The notes: a model not told the origin generated them from the letters alone. 5,586 bases of DNA from Patescibacteria group bacterium (GCA_018814945.1 JAHIYT010000025.1:1-5586), one strand, 5' to 3'; numbered from the stretch's first letter, positions 1 through 5,150 are shown. Program-made: numbers and translations.

Positions 1-13
1 ATTGTTTGTGAAT

Positions 14-19
14 TATAAA
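14..19 (+). promoter_or_regulatory. possible -10 element of the sod cassette
   Basis: TATAAA lies 23 nt before the sod start codon, which would put transcription start near position 26. The matching -35 would fall at or beyond the left edge, so it cannot be checked. The AT-rich context makes chance matches likely. This is a tentative promoter for the sod-ferritin-ogg2 cassette. Confidence 0.3.
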
Positions 20-42
20 TTTAAAACTTAAAATTATTAACT

Positions 43-642
43 ATGTTTGAATTAACACCTCTCCCCTACTCTTACAATGCATTGGAACCTCACATCGATG
101 AGGCAACCATGAGAATCCATCACGACAAGCATCACAATGGATACATGACTAAATTAAACGCAACACTAGAGGCTCACCCAAAACTAGCAGATAAATCAAT
201 TGAAGAATTGCTAACTGATTTAAATTCTGTGCCAGAAGATATTCGTACTGCCGTAAAAAACAATGGTGGTGGGTACTATCATCACAATATTTTCTGGGAA
301 ATGATGGCCCCAAACCAAACTCAAGTACAAGGCGAATTAGCCGAAGCAATTAAAAAAACATTTGGAGGATTTGAAAATTTTAAAGAAAAATTTACCAAAG
401 AGGCATCTATTCATTTCGCAAGTGGATGGACTTGGCTGGTAAAAGATGGAAATGGAGAAATCTCAATTCTTTCTACCGCAAATCAAGACAGCCCGATCAG
501 CCAAGGTCTAACACCAATTATTGGAATTGATACCTGGGAACACGCTTATTACCTCAAATATCAAAACCGTAGACCAGAGTATGTTGAAGCTTGGTGGAAT
601 GTGCTAAACTGGGAATATGCCAACAGAATTTTCAACTCTTAA
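43..642 (+). CDS. sodA: superoxide dismutase, Fe/Mn family (probably Mn-type)
   Basis: Superoxide dismutase converts superoxide to oxygen and hydrogen peroxide at a single Mn or Fe ion. The 199-residue length is normal for the family, and no signal peptide is visible, so it is cytoplasmic. The four metal ligands are visible: H26 in the IHHDKHH motif, H81 in HHNIFW, and D163 and H167 in the DTWEHAYYLKYQ signature. The gateway residue Y34 is present. The glycine-rich NNGGG stretch before H81, together with glutamine in TANQDSP (Q148), is the Mn-type arrangement; Fe-types usually carry the active-site Gln near position 70. Metal choice is therefore predicted as Mn, but cambialistic use cannot be excluded. 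The ATG is the natural family start. It has no Shine-Dalgarno site and is preceded by a G-free A/T-rich leader. The ferritin-like gene follows after 27 nt with no terminator between, so the two are probably co-transcribed. Confidence 0.97.
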   Translation: MFELTPLPYSYNALEPHIDEATMRIHHDKHHNGYMTKLNATLEAHPKLADKSIEELLTDLNSVPEDIRTAVKNNGGGYYHHNIFWEMMAPNQTQVQGELAEAIKKTFGGFENFKEKFTKEASIHFASGWTWLVKDGNGEISILSTANQDSPISQGLTPIIGIDTWEHAYYLKYQNRRPEYVEAWWNVLNWEYANRIFNS

Positions 643-669
643 TTTAAAATCTTAACCTTATCCAAAATT

Positions 670-1086
670 ATGACAAAAGAAGAAATGATAGATCTGCTAA
701 ATGCTGATCTTACAAAAGAATATGCAGCCGCAATTCAATATATAAATCATGCAGCATTGGTAACTGGAGCTCAGTACCAATCTATACAAAAAGAATTAGT
801 AGTACATGCTAATGAAGAAATTGGTCATGCCATTCTACTTGCTGAACAAATCGCTGGACTTGGTGGAAACCCAACAATTGACGTCGACGAAAGACATATA
901 TCAAGTGATACAGTTGAAATGCTTAAGCAAGATTTAGATGGAGAATTAGATGCTGTTAAGCGTTATAAAGCAAGAATAGCTCAGGCCGAAGGAATGGGTG
1001 AATACGGTCTAAAGCGAGCTCTAGAAGACATTCTTATTATGGAAGAAGAACATGCAAGAGATCTACAAGCTGCGCTAGGAATGTAA
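670..1086 (+). CDS. ferritin-like diiron protein (bacterioferritin-type fold, probably haem-free)
   Basis: The 138-residue protein is all-helical with two EXXH-type motifs typical of the ferritin superfamily. The expected diiron ligands fall in bacterioferritin spacing: E17, E50 and H53 (EIGH), E92, and E125 and H128 (EEEH). It would oxidise Fe(II) with oxygen or peroxide and store it, lowering free iron available for Fenton chemistry. The position that carries the haem-ligand methionine in classical bacterioferritin (right after the Glu of the first EXXH) is I51, so inter-subunit haem binding is unlikely. The protein is about 20 residues shorter than typical bacterioferritin and lacks a C-terminal extension. 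A Dps-like or DPSL assignment is possible, but no cysteine pair of DPSL type is present. It sits between sod and ogg2, which supports a role in oxidative stress. There is no Shine-Dalgarno site; the 27 nt before the ATG contain no G. Confidence 0.88.
   Translation: MTKEEMIDLLNADLTKEYAAAIQYINHAALVTGAQYQSIQKELVVHANEEIGHAILLAEQIAGLGGNPTIDVDERHISSDTVEMLKQDLDGELDAVKRYKARIAQAEGMGEYGLKRALEDILIMEEEHARDLQAALGM
1077..1080 (+). promoter_or_regulatory. Shine-Dalgarno site for ogg2 inside the ferritin gene
   Basis: AGGA lies 8 nt before the ATG at 1089, within the last codons of the ferritin-like gene. The stop of that gene and the next start are only 2 nt apart, which suggests translational coupling. 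This is the only plus-strand start in the window with a convincing Shine-Dalgarno match. Confidence 0.6.
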
Positions 1087-1088
1087 AT

Positions 1089-1682
1089 ATGAATTTAATT
1101 GATCAGGTTGAAAAACTTAAGAAAGAAGATGTAAAAGAGCTCATCGACAAGAGAATTTTCGGCTTTAAAAAAGTAGGAAATAAAGATGAAGATGAGCTTT
1201 TTATAGAGCTTTGTTTTTGTCTTATGACCGCCAATTTTGATGCAGCTAGAGCAATCAAGATTCAAGATGACATTGGAAAAGGATTCCTAAAGCTATCAGA
1301 AAAAGATTTAGCGAAAGAGTTAAAAAGACTCGGTCATAGATTCCCAAATGCTCGCGCTAAATACATTGCAGAAGCAAGAAAGCACGCTAAATCACTAAAA
1401 TTAGATAGAGATTGGCTCGTAGAAAATATAAAAGGACTGGGATACAAAGAATCGAGCCACTTTTTAAGAAACGTTGGAAAGGATGATTATGCGATCATAG
1501 ATTTTCACATAATTGATATTCTCGTAGATAATAAAATGATTAAAAAGCCCAAGACAATTAACAAAAAGAAGTATTTTGAGATTGAGAAGGTTCTTCAGAA
1601 AATGGCTGATAAATTAGATCTAACTTTAGCCGAATTAGATTTTTATCTTTGGTATTTAGAAACAGGAAAAGTTTTGAAATAA
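1089..1682 (+). CDS. 8-oxoguanine DNA glycosylase/AP lyase, Ogg2 (archaeal) type
   Basis: This is a base-excision repair enzyme that removes 8-oxoguanine from DNA and nicks the abasic site by beta-elimination. The 197-residue length fits the Ogg2 family known mainly from archaea and Thermotoga. The helix-hairpin-helix is visible as GLGYKESSHFLRNVG at residues 116-130, with catalytic lysine K120. The catalytic aspartate is D138 in AIIDFHI. The protein ends in a C-terminal lysine (K197, in ETGKVLK), which in characterised Ogg2 enzymes contacts the 8-oxoguanine base. There is no iron-sulfur cluster cysteine set, unlike Nth or MutY. The start follows the ferritin stop by 2 nt and has an AGGA site at 1077. 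The enzyme repairs exactly the lesion that the two upstream genes help prevent. The end of the gene overlaps a promoter for the next transcription unit. The identification rests on motifs read by eye. Confidence 0.92.
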   Translation: MNLIDQVEKLKKEDVKELIDKRIFGFKKVGNKDEDELFIELCFCLMTANFDAARAIKIQDDIGKGFLKLSEKDLAKELKRLGHRFPNARAKYIAEARKHAKSLKLDRDWLVENIKGLGYKESSHFLRNVGKDDYAIIDFHIIDILVDNKMIKKPKTINKKKYFEIEKVLQKMADKLDLTLAELDFYLWYLETGKVLK

Positions 1683-1701
1683 ATTTTATGTGTGCTAGAA
1701 T
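1674..1701 (+). promoter_or_regulatory. extended -10 promoter overlapping the end of ogg2
   Basis: A TTGAAA -35 (1674-1679) and a TAGAAT -10 (1696-1701) are 16 nt apart. TG sits one base before the -10 (TGCTAGAAT), the extended -10 form. Each hexamer matches the sigma-70 consensus at five of six positions. The -35 lies in the last codons of ogg2. Transcription would start near 1708 and run through a dyad and a terminator-like hairpin before the membrane protein gene at 1813. Confidence 0.65.
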
Positions 1702-1738
1702 TTCCATGAAATAAAAAAACAAAATATTTCACATGAAA
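1701..1738 (+). repeat. imperfect inverted repeat at the predicted transcription start
   Basis: The arms TTTCCATGAAATA (1701-1713) and TATTTCACATGAAA (1725-1738) are imperfect reverse complements, with a small bulge, around an A-rich centre. The dyad begins at the last base of the -10 hexamer, where a repressor could bind. It could instead form a weak RNA hairpin at the 5' end of the transcript. Its AT-rich composition means a chance origin is possible. Confidence 0.35.
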
Positions 1739-1741
1739 AAA

Positions 1742-1786
1742 ATGCATAAAACTGCGGGCGCTCTTTAAGTCCGTTTTTTGGTGCAT
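1742..1786 (+). terminator. hairpin with T-tract: terminator of the sod cassette or attenuator
   Basis: A GC-rich stem, CGGGC (1755-1759) with GTCCG (1769-1773), has a 9-nt loop and is followed directly by six T (1774-1779). This is the form of an intrinsic terminator. A second outer pairing is possible: ATGCAT (1742-1747) with GTGCAT (1781-1786), plus A-T pairs between. That would make a longer imperfect hairpin engulfing the T-tract. It would end read-through from sod-ferritin-ogg2. It also lies about 50-70 nt downstream of the promoter at 1674-1701, so it may act as an attenuator or as the 3' end of a short RNA. Confidence 0.6.
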
Positions 1787-1812
1787 AATTTTAAAACATA
1801 ACTCAAAAACAC

Positions 1813-2196
1813 ATGGACACATCAATATTTATTGCTAGGATTCTTGGACTTATATACTTAGTTATAGGCTTAGGTGTTCTTTTTAATACAAAGTATTATC
1901 AGAGAATGTTCTCAGAAATGCTTAAAGATACAGGCATACTATATGTGGGAGGCGTGCTGGCATTAGTCACAGGCTATTTAATAGTCACATATCACAATTT
2001 CTGGGTAAAAGACTGGACTGTACTTGTAACTATCGTCGGTTGGTTGGCTTTCTTAAAAGGATTCTTCCTATTAATTCTACCAAGCCAATTTGCAGAATGG
2101 ACAACTAAAATGGTAAGCAAAAAGAACACTCCAGTTGTGGGTATATGTGTTCTTGTCCTTGGTTTAATCTTTGGTTATTTTGGCTACTTCGCGTAG
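1813..2196 (+). CDS. small four-helix membrane protein of unknown function
   Basis: I do not recognise this 127-residue protein. It is strongly hydrophobic, with four predicted membrane helices at about residues 5-24, 41-60, 68-90 and 106-126. The loops are short: KYYQRMFSEMLKDT after helix 1, HNFWVKDW after helix 2, and a polar loop with KKN before helix 4. It has no cysteine cluster, nucleotide-binding motif or enzyme signature; the one cysteine lies in helix 4. The pattern resembles small DUF-type integral membrane proteins, but no family can be named with confidence. The ATG has no Shine-Dalgarno site, and the 29 nt before it contain no G. Upstream lies a promoter and hairpin region; downstream a strong terminator. 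It appears to be a single-gene unit, separate from the oxidative-stress cassette. It uses the window's only TAG stop. Confidence 0.8.
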   Translation: MDTSIFIARILGLIYLVIGLGVLFNTKYYQRMFSEMLKDTGILYVGGVLALVTGYLIVTYHNFWVKDWTVLVTIVGWLAFLKGFFLLILPSQFAEWTTKMVSKKNTPVVGICVLVLGLIFGYFGYFA

Positions 2197-2217
2197 TAAA
2201 ATAAATTAAAAATAAGC

Positions 2218-2251
2218 AAAAAACCATTCCTGATTAGTCGGGTGGTTTTTT
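2218..2251 (+). terminator. bidirectional intrinsic terminator between convergent genes
   Basis: A6-CCA (2218-2226) pairs with TGG-T6 (2243-2251). The stem CCATTC/GGGTGG extends inward in the plus-strand RNA with two G-U pairs. On the minus strand those become A-C mismatches, so termination should be stronger for the membrane protein gene than for the PHP gene ending at 2267. Both directions still have a run of six T. Confidence 0.85.
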
Positions 2252-2266
2252 GTGTTACTTTACATA

Positions 2267-3031
2267 TTACGCAGCACTTTTAAACATTTTGCGAATGCCA
2301 CTAAGAGTTCTGTAATACCTAGCTCTAAGGTAATCAATCTCCTCTGGAATTACTGAGTGTCTTAATGCACCTCTTTCACCCTTACCTGCAGCTACTATCG
2401 CACTATGGGCATCGGGATGTTTTGTCTCGGTATGATATCTACCAACTTGCGGTAAAAAATGACTGTCACTCGCACAAACAACTGGTTTATTAAACACATC
2501 AGCTAAATTTACAGCCCCTTGAGTTTCAGAACACCTCATGCAAGATGTATTTAGTTCAACCGTATCAAAAAAATTCATTAAACCGCTTCTGCTGGCAAAA
2601 AAGCCTGATTCTAATAATCCATCAAAATCAAAACTACCTCTACGAGAGCCATCAAATGGATGATGTAGATCAACTGTAAGTTGAGACTCTTTTCTTCTGC
2701 GCATTTCATTTATTTGCTCAGCGACATCAAAGAAACCGAATTTTCCATTATCTTCTCTTAATCTCATTATTTCTTCAGCTTCTTCATCAGATAAAAAACT
2801 AACGCCAATCTCGCCAAACTGAGTTGCAAGTTCAATACCAAGTCTTACTTTAAGCATTTCTCCGCAAAATTCTCTGGCAAAATCTCTTGTTTCCCGTGCA
2901 CCCTGAATAACATTATGATCTTTTACCACTATTTCATCCAACCCTTCACCAACGGCAACGGAAACAAGTTGATTTGGCTCAATATTACTGCAAGGAGAAT
3001 ATTTTGTGTGAATATGGGTATCGAATTTCAT
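2267..3031 (-). CDS. PHP-domain metal-dependent phosphoesterase
   Basis: PHP-domain proteins hydrolyse phosphoester bonds at a two- or three-metal site. With the start used here the protein has 254 residues. The family motifs appear in order: DTHIHTKYS at the N-terminus (ligands D4, H6, H8), VKDHN (D38, H39), GIE (E67), LHHP (H123, H124), VELN (E159) and ASDSH with a following G (D189, H191). The architecture resembles stand-alone PHP proteins related to TrpH/RNase AM-type nucleotide or RNA phosphatases, not the DNA polymerase PHP domain; the actual substrate cannot be read off. A CxxC pair (C164, C167) sits just after the E159 ligand. An upstream ATG at 3058 would add nine residues. I prefer 3031 because the metal motif begins right there, as usual in the family. 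In addition, a promoter with perfect TTGACA places its -10 across the 3058 ATG, and the 21 nt before 3031 lack G. The gene is probably monocistronic. Confidence 0.9.
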   Translation of the reverse strand: MKFDTHIHTKYSPCSNIEPNQLVSVAVGEGLDEIVVKDHNVIQGARETRDFAREFCGEMLKVRLGIELATQFGEIGVSFLSDEEAEEIMRLREDNGKFGFFDVAEQINEMRRRKESQLTVDLHHPFDGSRRGSFDFDGLLESGFFASRSGLMNFFDTVELNTSCMRCSETQGAVNLADVFNKPVVCASDSHFLPQVGRYHTETKHPDAHSAIVAAGKGERGALRHSVIPEEIDYLRARYYRTLSGIRKMFKSAA

Positions 3032-3056
3032 GGGAGGGTATTTTTTAAGGTACACC

Positions 3057-3085
3057 ATTTAACTCTAAAAAATCTGAAATGTCAA
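3057..3085 (-). promoter_or_regulatory. promoter of the PHP gene
   Basis: Read on the minus strand, a perfect TTGACA (3085-3080) is followed after 17 nt by TTAAAT (3062-3057), a four-of-six match to the -10 consensus. Transcription would begin near 3050, inside the longer form of the reading frame, giving a leader of about 19 nt before the ATG at 3031. This argues against the start at 3058. Confidence 0.55.
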
Positions 3086-3108
3086 TGGTTTCAGCATCCA
3101 AAAAAACC

Positions 3109-3137
3109 TTGATACTAGAAACAAACTAGTCTAATAT
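3109..3137 (+). promoter_or_regulatory. promoter of tRNA-Phe with a short dyad in its spacer
   Basis: TTGATA (3109-3114) and TAATAT (3132-3137) are separated by 17 nt. Transcription would start near 3144, about 11 nt before the mature tRNA 5' end. The spacer region holds a symmetric repeat, ACTAG (3114-3118) and CTAGT (3126-3130), around AAACAAA, which may be fortuitous. Confidence 0.6.
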
Positions 3138-3154
3138 TTCTAAGCACTACTCGT

Positions 3155-3229
3155 GGCCCGGTAGCTCAGTGGTAGAGCGAGAGACTGAAAATCTCTGCGT
3201 CGGTAGTTCAATTCTGCCTCGGGCCACCA
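3155..3229 (+). tRNA. tRNA-Phe (anticodon GAA)
   Basis: This is a complete 75-nt cloverleaf. The acceptor stem is GGCCCGG with TCGGGCC (one G-U pair at its base), followed by discriminator A and an encoded CCA (3227-3229). The D stem is GCTC/GAGC with a 7-nt loop containing GTGG. The anticodon stem is AGAGA/TCTCT with loop CTGAAAA, and the anticodon GAA is at 3187-3189, reading Phe codons UUU and UUC. The variable loop is 5 nt. The T arm is GGTAG/CTGCC with loop TTCAATT. A promoter lies just upstream and a terminator just downstream, so it is a single-gene unit. Because CCA is encoded, CCA-adding enzyme is needed only for repair. Confidence 0.97.
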
Positions 3230-3231
3230 TC

Positions 3232-3274
3232 AAAAAACGCAGAGTAGGCTTTCCAGCCTGCGAGGTGTTTTTTT
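3232..3274 (+). terminator. bidirectional terminator between tRNA-Phe and argS
   Basis: The stem GTAGGCT (3244-3250) and AGCCTGC (3255-3261) closes a TTCC loop. It is flanked by A6-CGC (3232-3240) and GTG-T7 (3265-3274), which can pair outside an internal loop. The T-run serves the tRNA transcript. On the opposite strand the A-run becomes a T-run for argS, whose stop codon directly abuts it (3276-3278). Confidence 0.8.
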
Positions 3275-3275
3275 A

Positions 3276-4997
3276 TTACATCTTCTCAGGAACCTCTATT
3301 CCCAAAAGCGCTAATCCATCTTCCATAACCGCAACCACACAGTCTGTCATAAGTAATCTGGACTTCATTAATTCCTCAGATTCTGCTTTTAAAATAGAAT
3401 TTCCGTTATAAAAGGTATTGTAGTCCTGAGCCAATTGATACAGATAATTTGCTATATGATTCGGTTTAAAGTCTTCAGCAGCGCGTTTAACAGCATCTGG
3501 ATATATCATTAACTGAATAAGTATACTTCTTTCGCTATCAGTCACCGGAGCTAGGTCAAAACCACTAAAATTGGTGTAATCAGATTTGTGCAGAACTGAT
3601 TTAGCACGTGTTGCCGTATACATGATATAAGGAACGCTATTTCCTTCAAAACTAAGCATCCTATCCCAATCGAATGTAATGTTTGTGGTACGACTTTGGG
3701 AAAGAATATTGTATTTAACCGCGCCTATTCCCATAATTCTCCCAAGTTCTTTGGCTTCAATGTCGGAAAGCTCGAAACCCTTGTTCTTAGCTAACTCATA
3801 AGCACGTTCCTCTGCCTCATTCAAAACCTCCTCGAGCAGGATAATATTCCCCTTTCTGGTACTCATTTTGGAATCTTTAAATTGCATCCGGCCAAATTTT
3901 ACATGCACATTGCGTGCACCGGTAAGCTTTAAACGGGCCGCTACATCAAAAAGCTGGTTGAAATAAAATTCCTGAGCAACATCTACAACGTTTACCATCA
4001 AATCCGGACTCCATTTTTTATTCCAATACTGAATACGTGCAAGATCACGAGTGATATAAAGAGTAGCTCCATCTGCTTTACGAATAACAGCAGGTGAATC
4101 ATTTGGATCTTTAGGAAGAACTATCCACGCACCCTTCTCACCATCCACAAAAATCCCCTCTTTGCGACCATATTCTAAAATTGCAGGCATTTTGTCCTCA
4201 TAAAAACTTTCACCATTTATCACATCAAAATCAATGTTCAGACGATCATAAATTTTATTGAACTCATCCATACTCTTTTCCACAATAAATTCCCATAATT
4301 TTCTACTTTCTTTATCCCCTTCTTCAAGTTTTTTGAATTCCGCACGACCAAAGTCGTCTAATTTAGGGTCTTTTTCTGCTTCGTCGTGAAATTTTACGTA
4401 GAGATTAAGTAGTTCTGGAATTGGATTTTTTTCGATAGCGGACATTACGCCCCAGGTACGGATTGCATAAATAAGTTTTCCAAACTGAGTACCCCAATCT
4501 CCCAAATAATTGTCGTTGATTACTTTGTAACCGACTCGTTTGTAGATGTTTTTAATGGAGGCACCGATTATTGTTGAAAGTAAATGGTGAACCCCCATAG
4601 GCTTGGCTACATTTGGATGGGAGGTATCAATTACCATTGTTTTATCTTTTACATCGGCAAGAGAAGCTGAAAGATAATCATCTAAATTATCACTCACGGA
4701 CTGGCATTCAGAAGTATAAAAATCTGTATTCATCCAAAAGTTAATAAAACCAGGTCCAGCAATTTCTACTTTTTCAAAAATAGAGTTATCAATATTTGAA
4801 ATAAGACTTTCTGCAACATCCCTTGGCTTTTTACCAGATTTACCGGCAAGAAACATAGCTATATTACTGGCAAAATGACCATGTTCTAGGCTTTTGGTTT
4901 TTTCAATGTGTACATCTTCCAGGTTCGTGTCAAAACCGGCCTTTTTAATGACTTCATATACTTTTTCCTGAATGATTGAGAGGTTTTTCTTTTTCAT
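3276..4997 (-). CDS. argS: arginyl-tRNA synthetase with atypical HIGH motif
   Basis: ArgRS charges tRNA-Arg with arginine using ATP and is an essential class I enzyme. With the start used here it has 573 residues, normal for the family. Residues 1 to about 90 form the N-terminal Add-1 domain. The catalytic domain begins near DTSHPNVAKP, continues through YLGDWGTQFGKL, and carries the second signature as KMSTRKGN (377-384). The C-terminal DALR anticodon-binding domain starts around SVPYIMYTATRA (454) and runs to the end. The first class I signature, normally HVGH in PNIAKPFHVGHLRST, reads GVHH (135-138): the first His is Gly and the Gly is His. An ATG at 5057 gives a 20-residue N-terminal extension rich in Phe and Asn. 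I favour 4997 because it fits the family N-terminus and the extension is read from AT-rich repeats. However, 5057 has the more G-poor leader, so the start is uncertain. No Shine-Dalgarno site precedes either start. Confidence 0.93.
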   Translation of the reverse strand: MKKKNLSIIQEKVYEVIKKAGFDTNLEDVHIEKTKSLEHGHFASNIAMFLAGKSGKKPRDVAESLISNIDNSIFEKVEIAGPGFINFWMNTDFYTSECQSVSDNLDDYLSASLADVKDKTMVIDTSHPNVAKPMGVHHLLSTIIGASIKNIYKRVGYKVINDNYLGDWGTQFGKLIYAIRTWGVMSAIEKNPIPELLNLYVKFHDEAEKDPKLDDFGRAEFKKLEEGDKESRKLWEFIVEKSMDEFNKIYDRLNIDFDVINGESFYEDKMPAILEYGRKEGIFVDGEKGAWIVLPKDPNDSPAVIRKADGATLYITRDLARIQYWNKKWSPDLMVNVVDVAQEFYFNQLFDVAARLKLTGARNVHVKFGRMQFKDSKMSTRKGNIILLEEVLNEAEERAYELAKNKGFELSDIEAKELGRIMGIGAVKYNILSQSRTTNITFDWDRMLSFEGNSVPYIMYTATRAKSVLHKSDYTNFSGFDLAPVTDSERSILIQLMIYPDAVKRAAEDFKPNHIANYLYQLAQDYNTFYNGNSILKAESEELMKSRLLMTDCVVAVMEDGLALLGIEVPEKM

Positions 4998-5021
4998 AAC
5001 ATCGTTAAAGATACAATAGTT

Positions 5022-5077
5022 TTGAAAATTTGAAAATCTGAAAAATAAGGTTTTCATGTTTTTAAGTTTTCAAATTT
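5022..5077. repeat. AT-rich repeats and 11-bp inverted repeat upstream of argS
   Basis: Three near-copies of TTGAAAATT (about 5022-5046) lie next to each other. AAATTTGAAAA (5026-5036) is exactly inverted at 5067-5077. The repeat spans the alternative argS start at 5057. It could be an RNA hairpin in the argS leader, an operator, or simply low-complexity spacer. Confidence 0.45.
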
Positions 5078-5090
5078 CTATAAGAATAAC

Positions 5091-5118
5091 TTGATATTAA
5101 CGGTCATTTTGCTAAAGT
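5091..5118 (+). promoter_or_regulatory. extended -10 promoter of the CNNM-family gene
   Basis: TTGATA (5091-5096) and TAAAGT (5113-5118) are 16 nt apart, with TG one base before the -10 (TGCTAAAGT). The layout is the same as at 1674-1701. Transcription would start near 5125, leaving a leader of about 26 nt without any G before the GTG start codon. Confidence 0.5.
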
Positions 5119-5150
5119 GATATGTACTTATTAATTAATAAAAAACAAAA

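Noticed and set aside
149..349. Minus-strand open frame of 66 codons inside sod
   Set aside because: It lies wholly opposite the dismutase gene, has no recognisable motif and is biased by the opposite-strand codons.
1784..1789. CATAAT as a second -10 just before the membrane protein gene
   Set aside because: It matches five of six bases, but no -35 element is found at 16-18 nt upstream and it lacks TG at the extended position, so support is too weak to list.
1643..1825. Minus-strand open frame of 60 codons over the ogg2 end and the leader region
   Set aside because: It overlaps the ogg2 end, the promoter and the terminator hairpin. It is Phe- and His-rich, as expected from A-rich DNA read backwards, and has no family likeness.
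2915..3112. Plus-strand open frame of 65 codons opposite the PHP gene start
   Set aside because: It is antisense to the conserved PHP metal motifs and to both the PHP and tRNA promoter regions, with no motif of its own.
3169..3411. Plus-strand open frame of 80 codons across the tRNA, terminator and argS end
   Set aside because: It reads through a tRNA and an intrinsic terminator, then runs antisense to argS.
4998..5057. Twenty-residue N-terminal extension of ArgRS
   Set aside because: The extra residues come from AT-rich repeat sequence, and family alignment begins at the ATG at 4997. The possibility is kept in the argS entry because the 5057 leader is G-poor.
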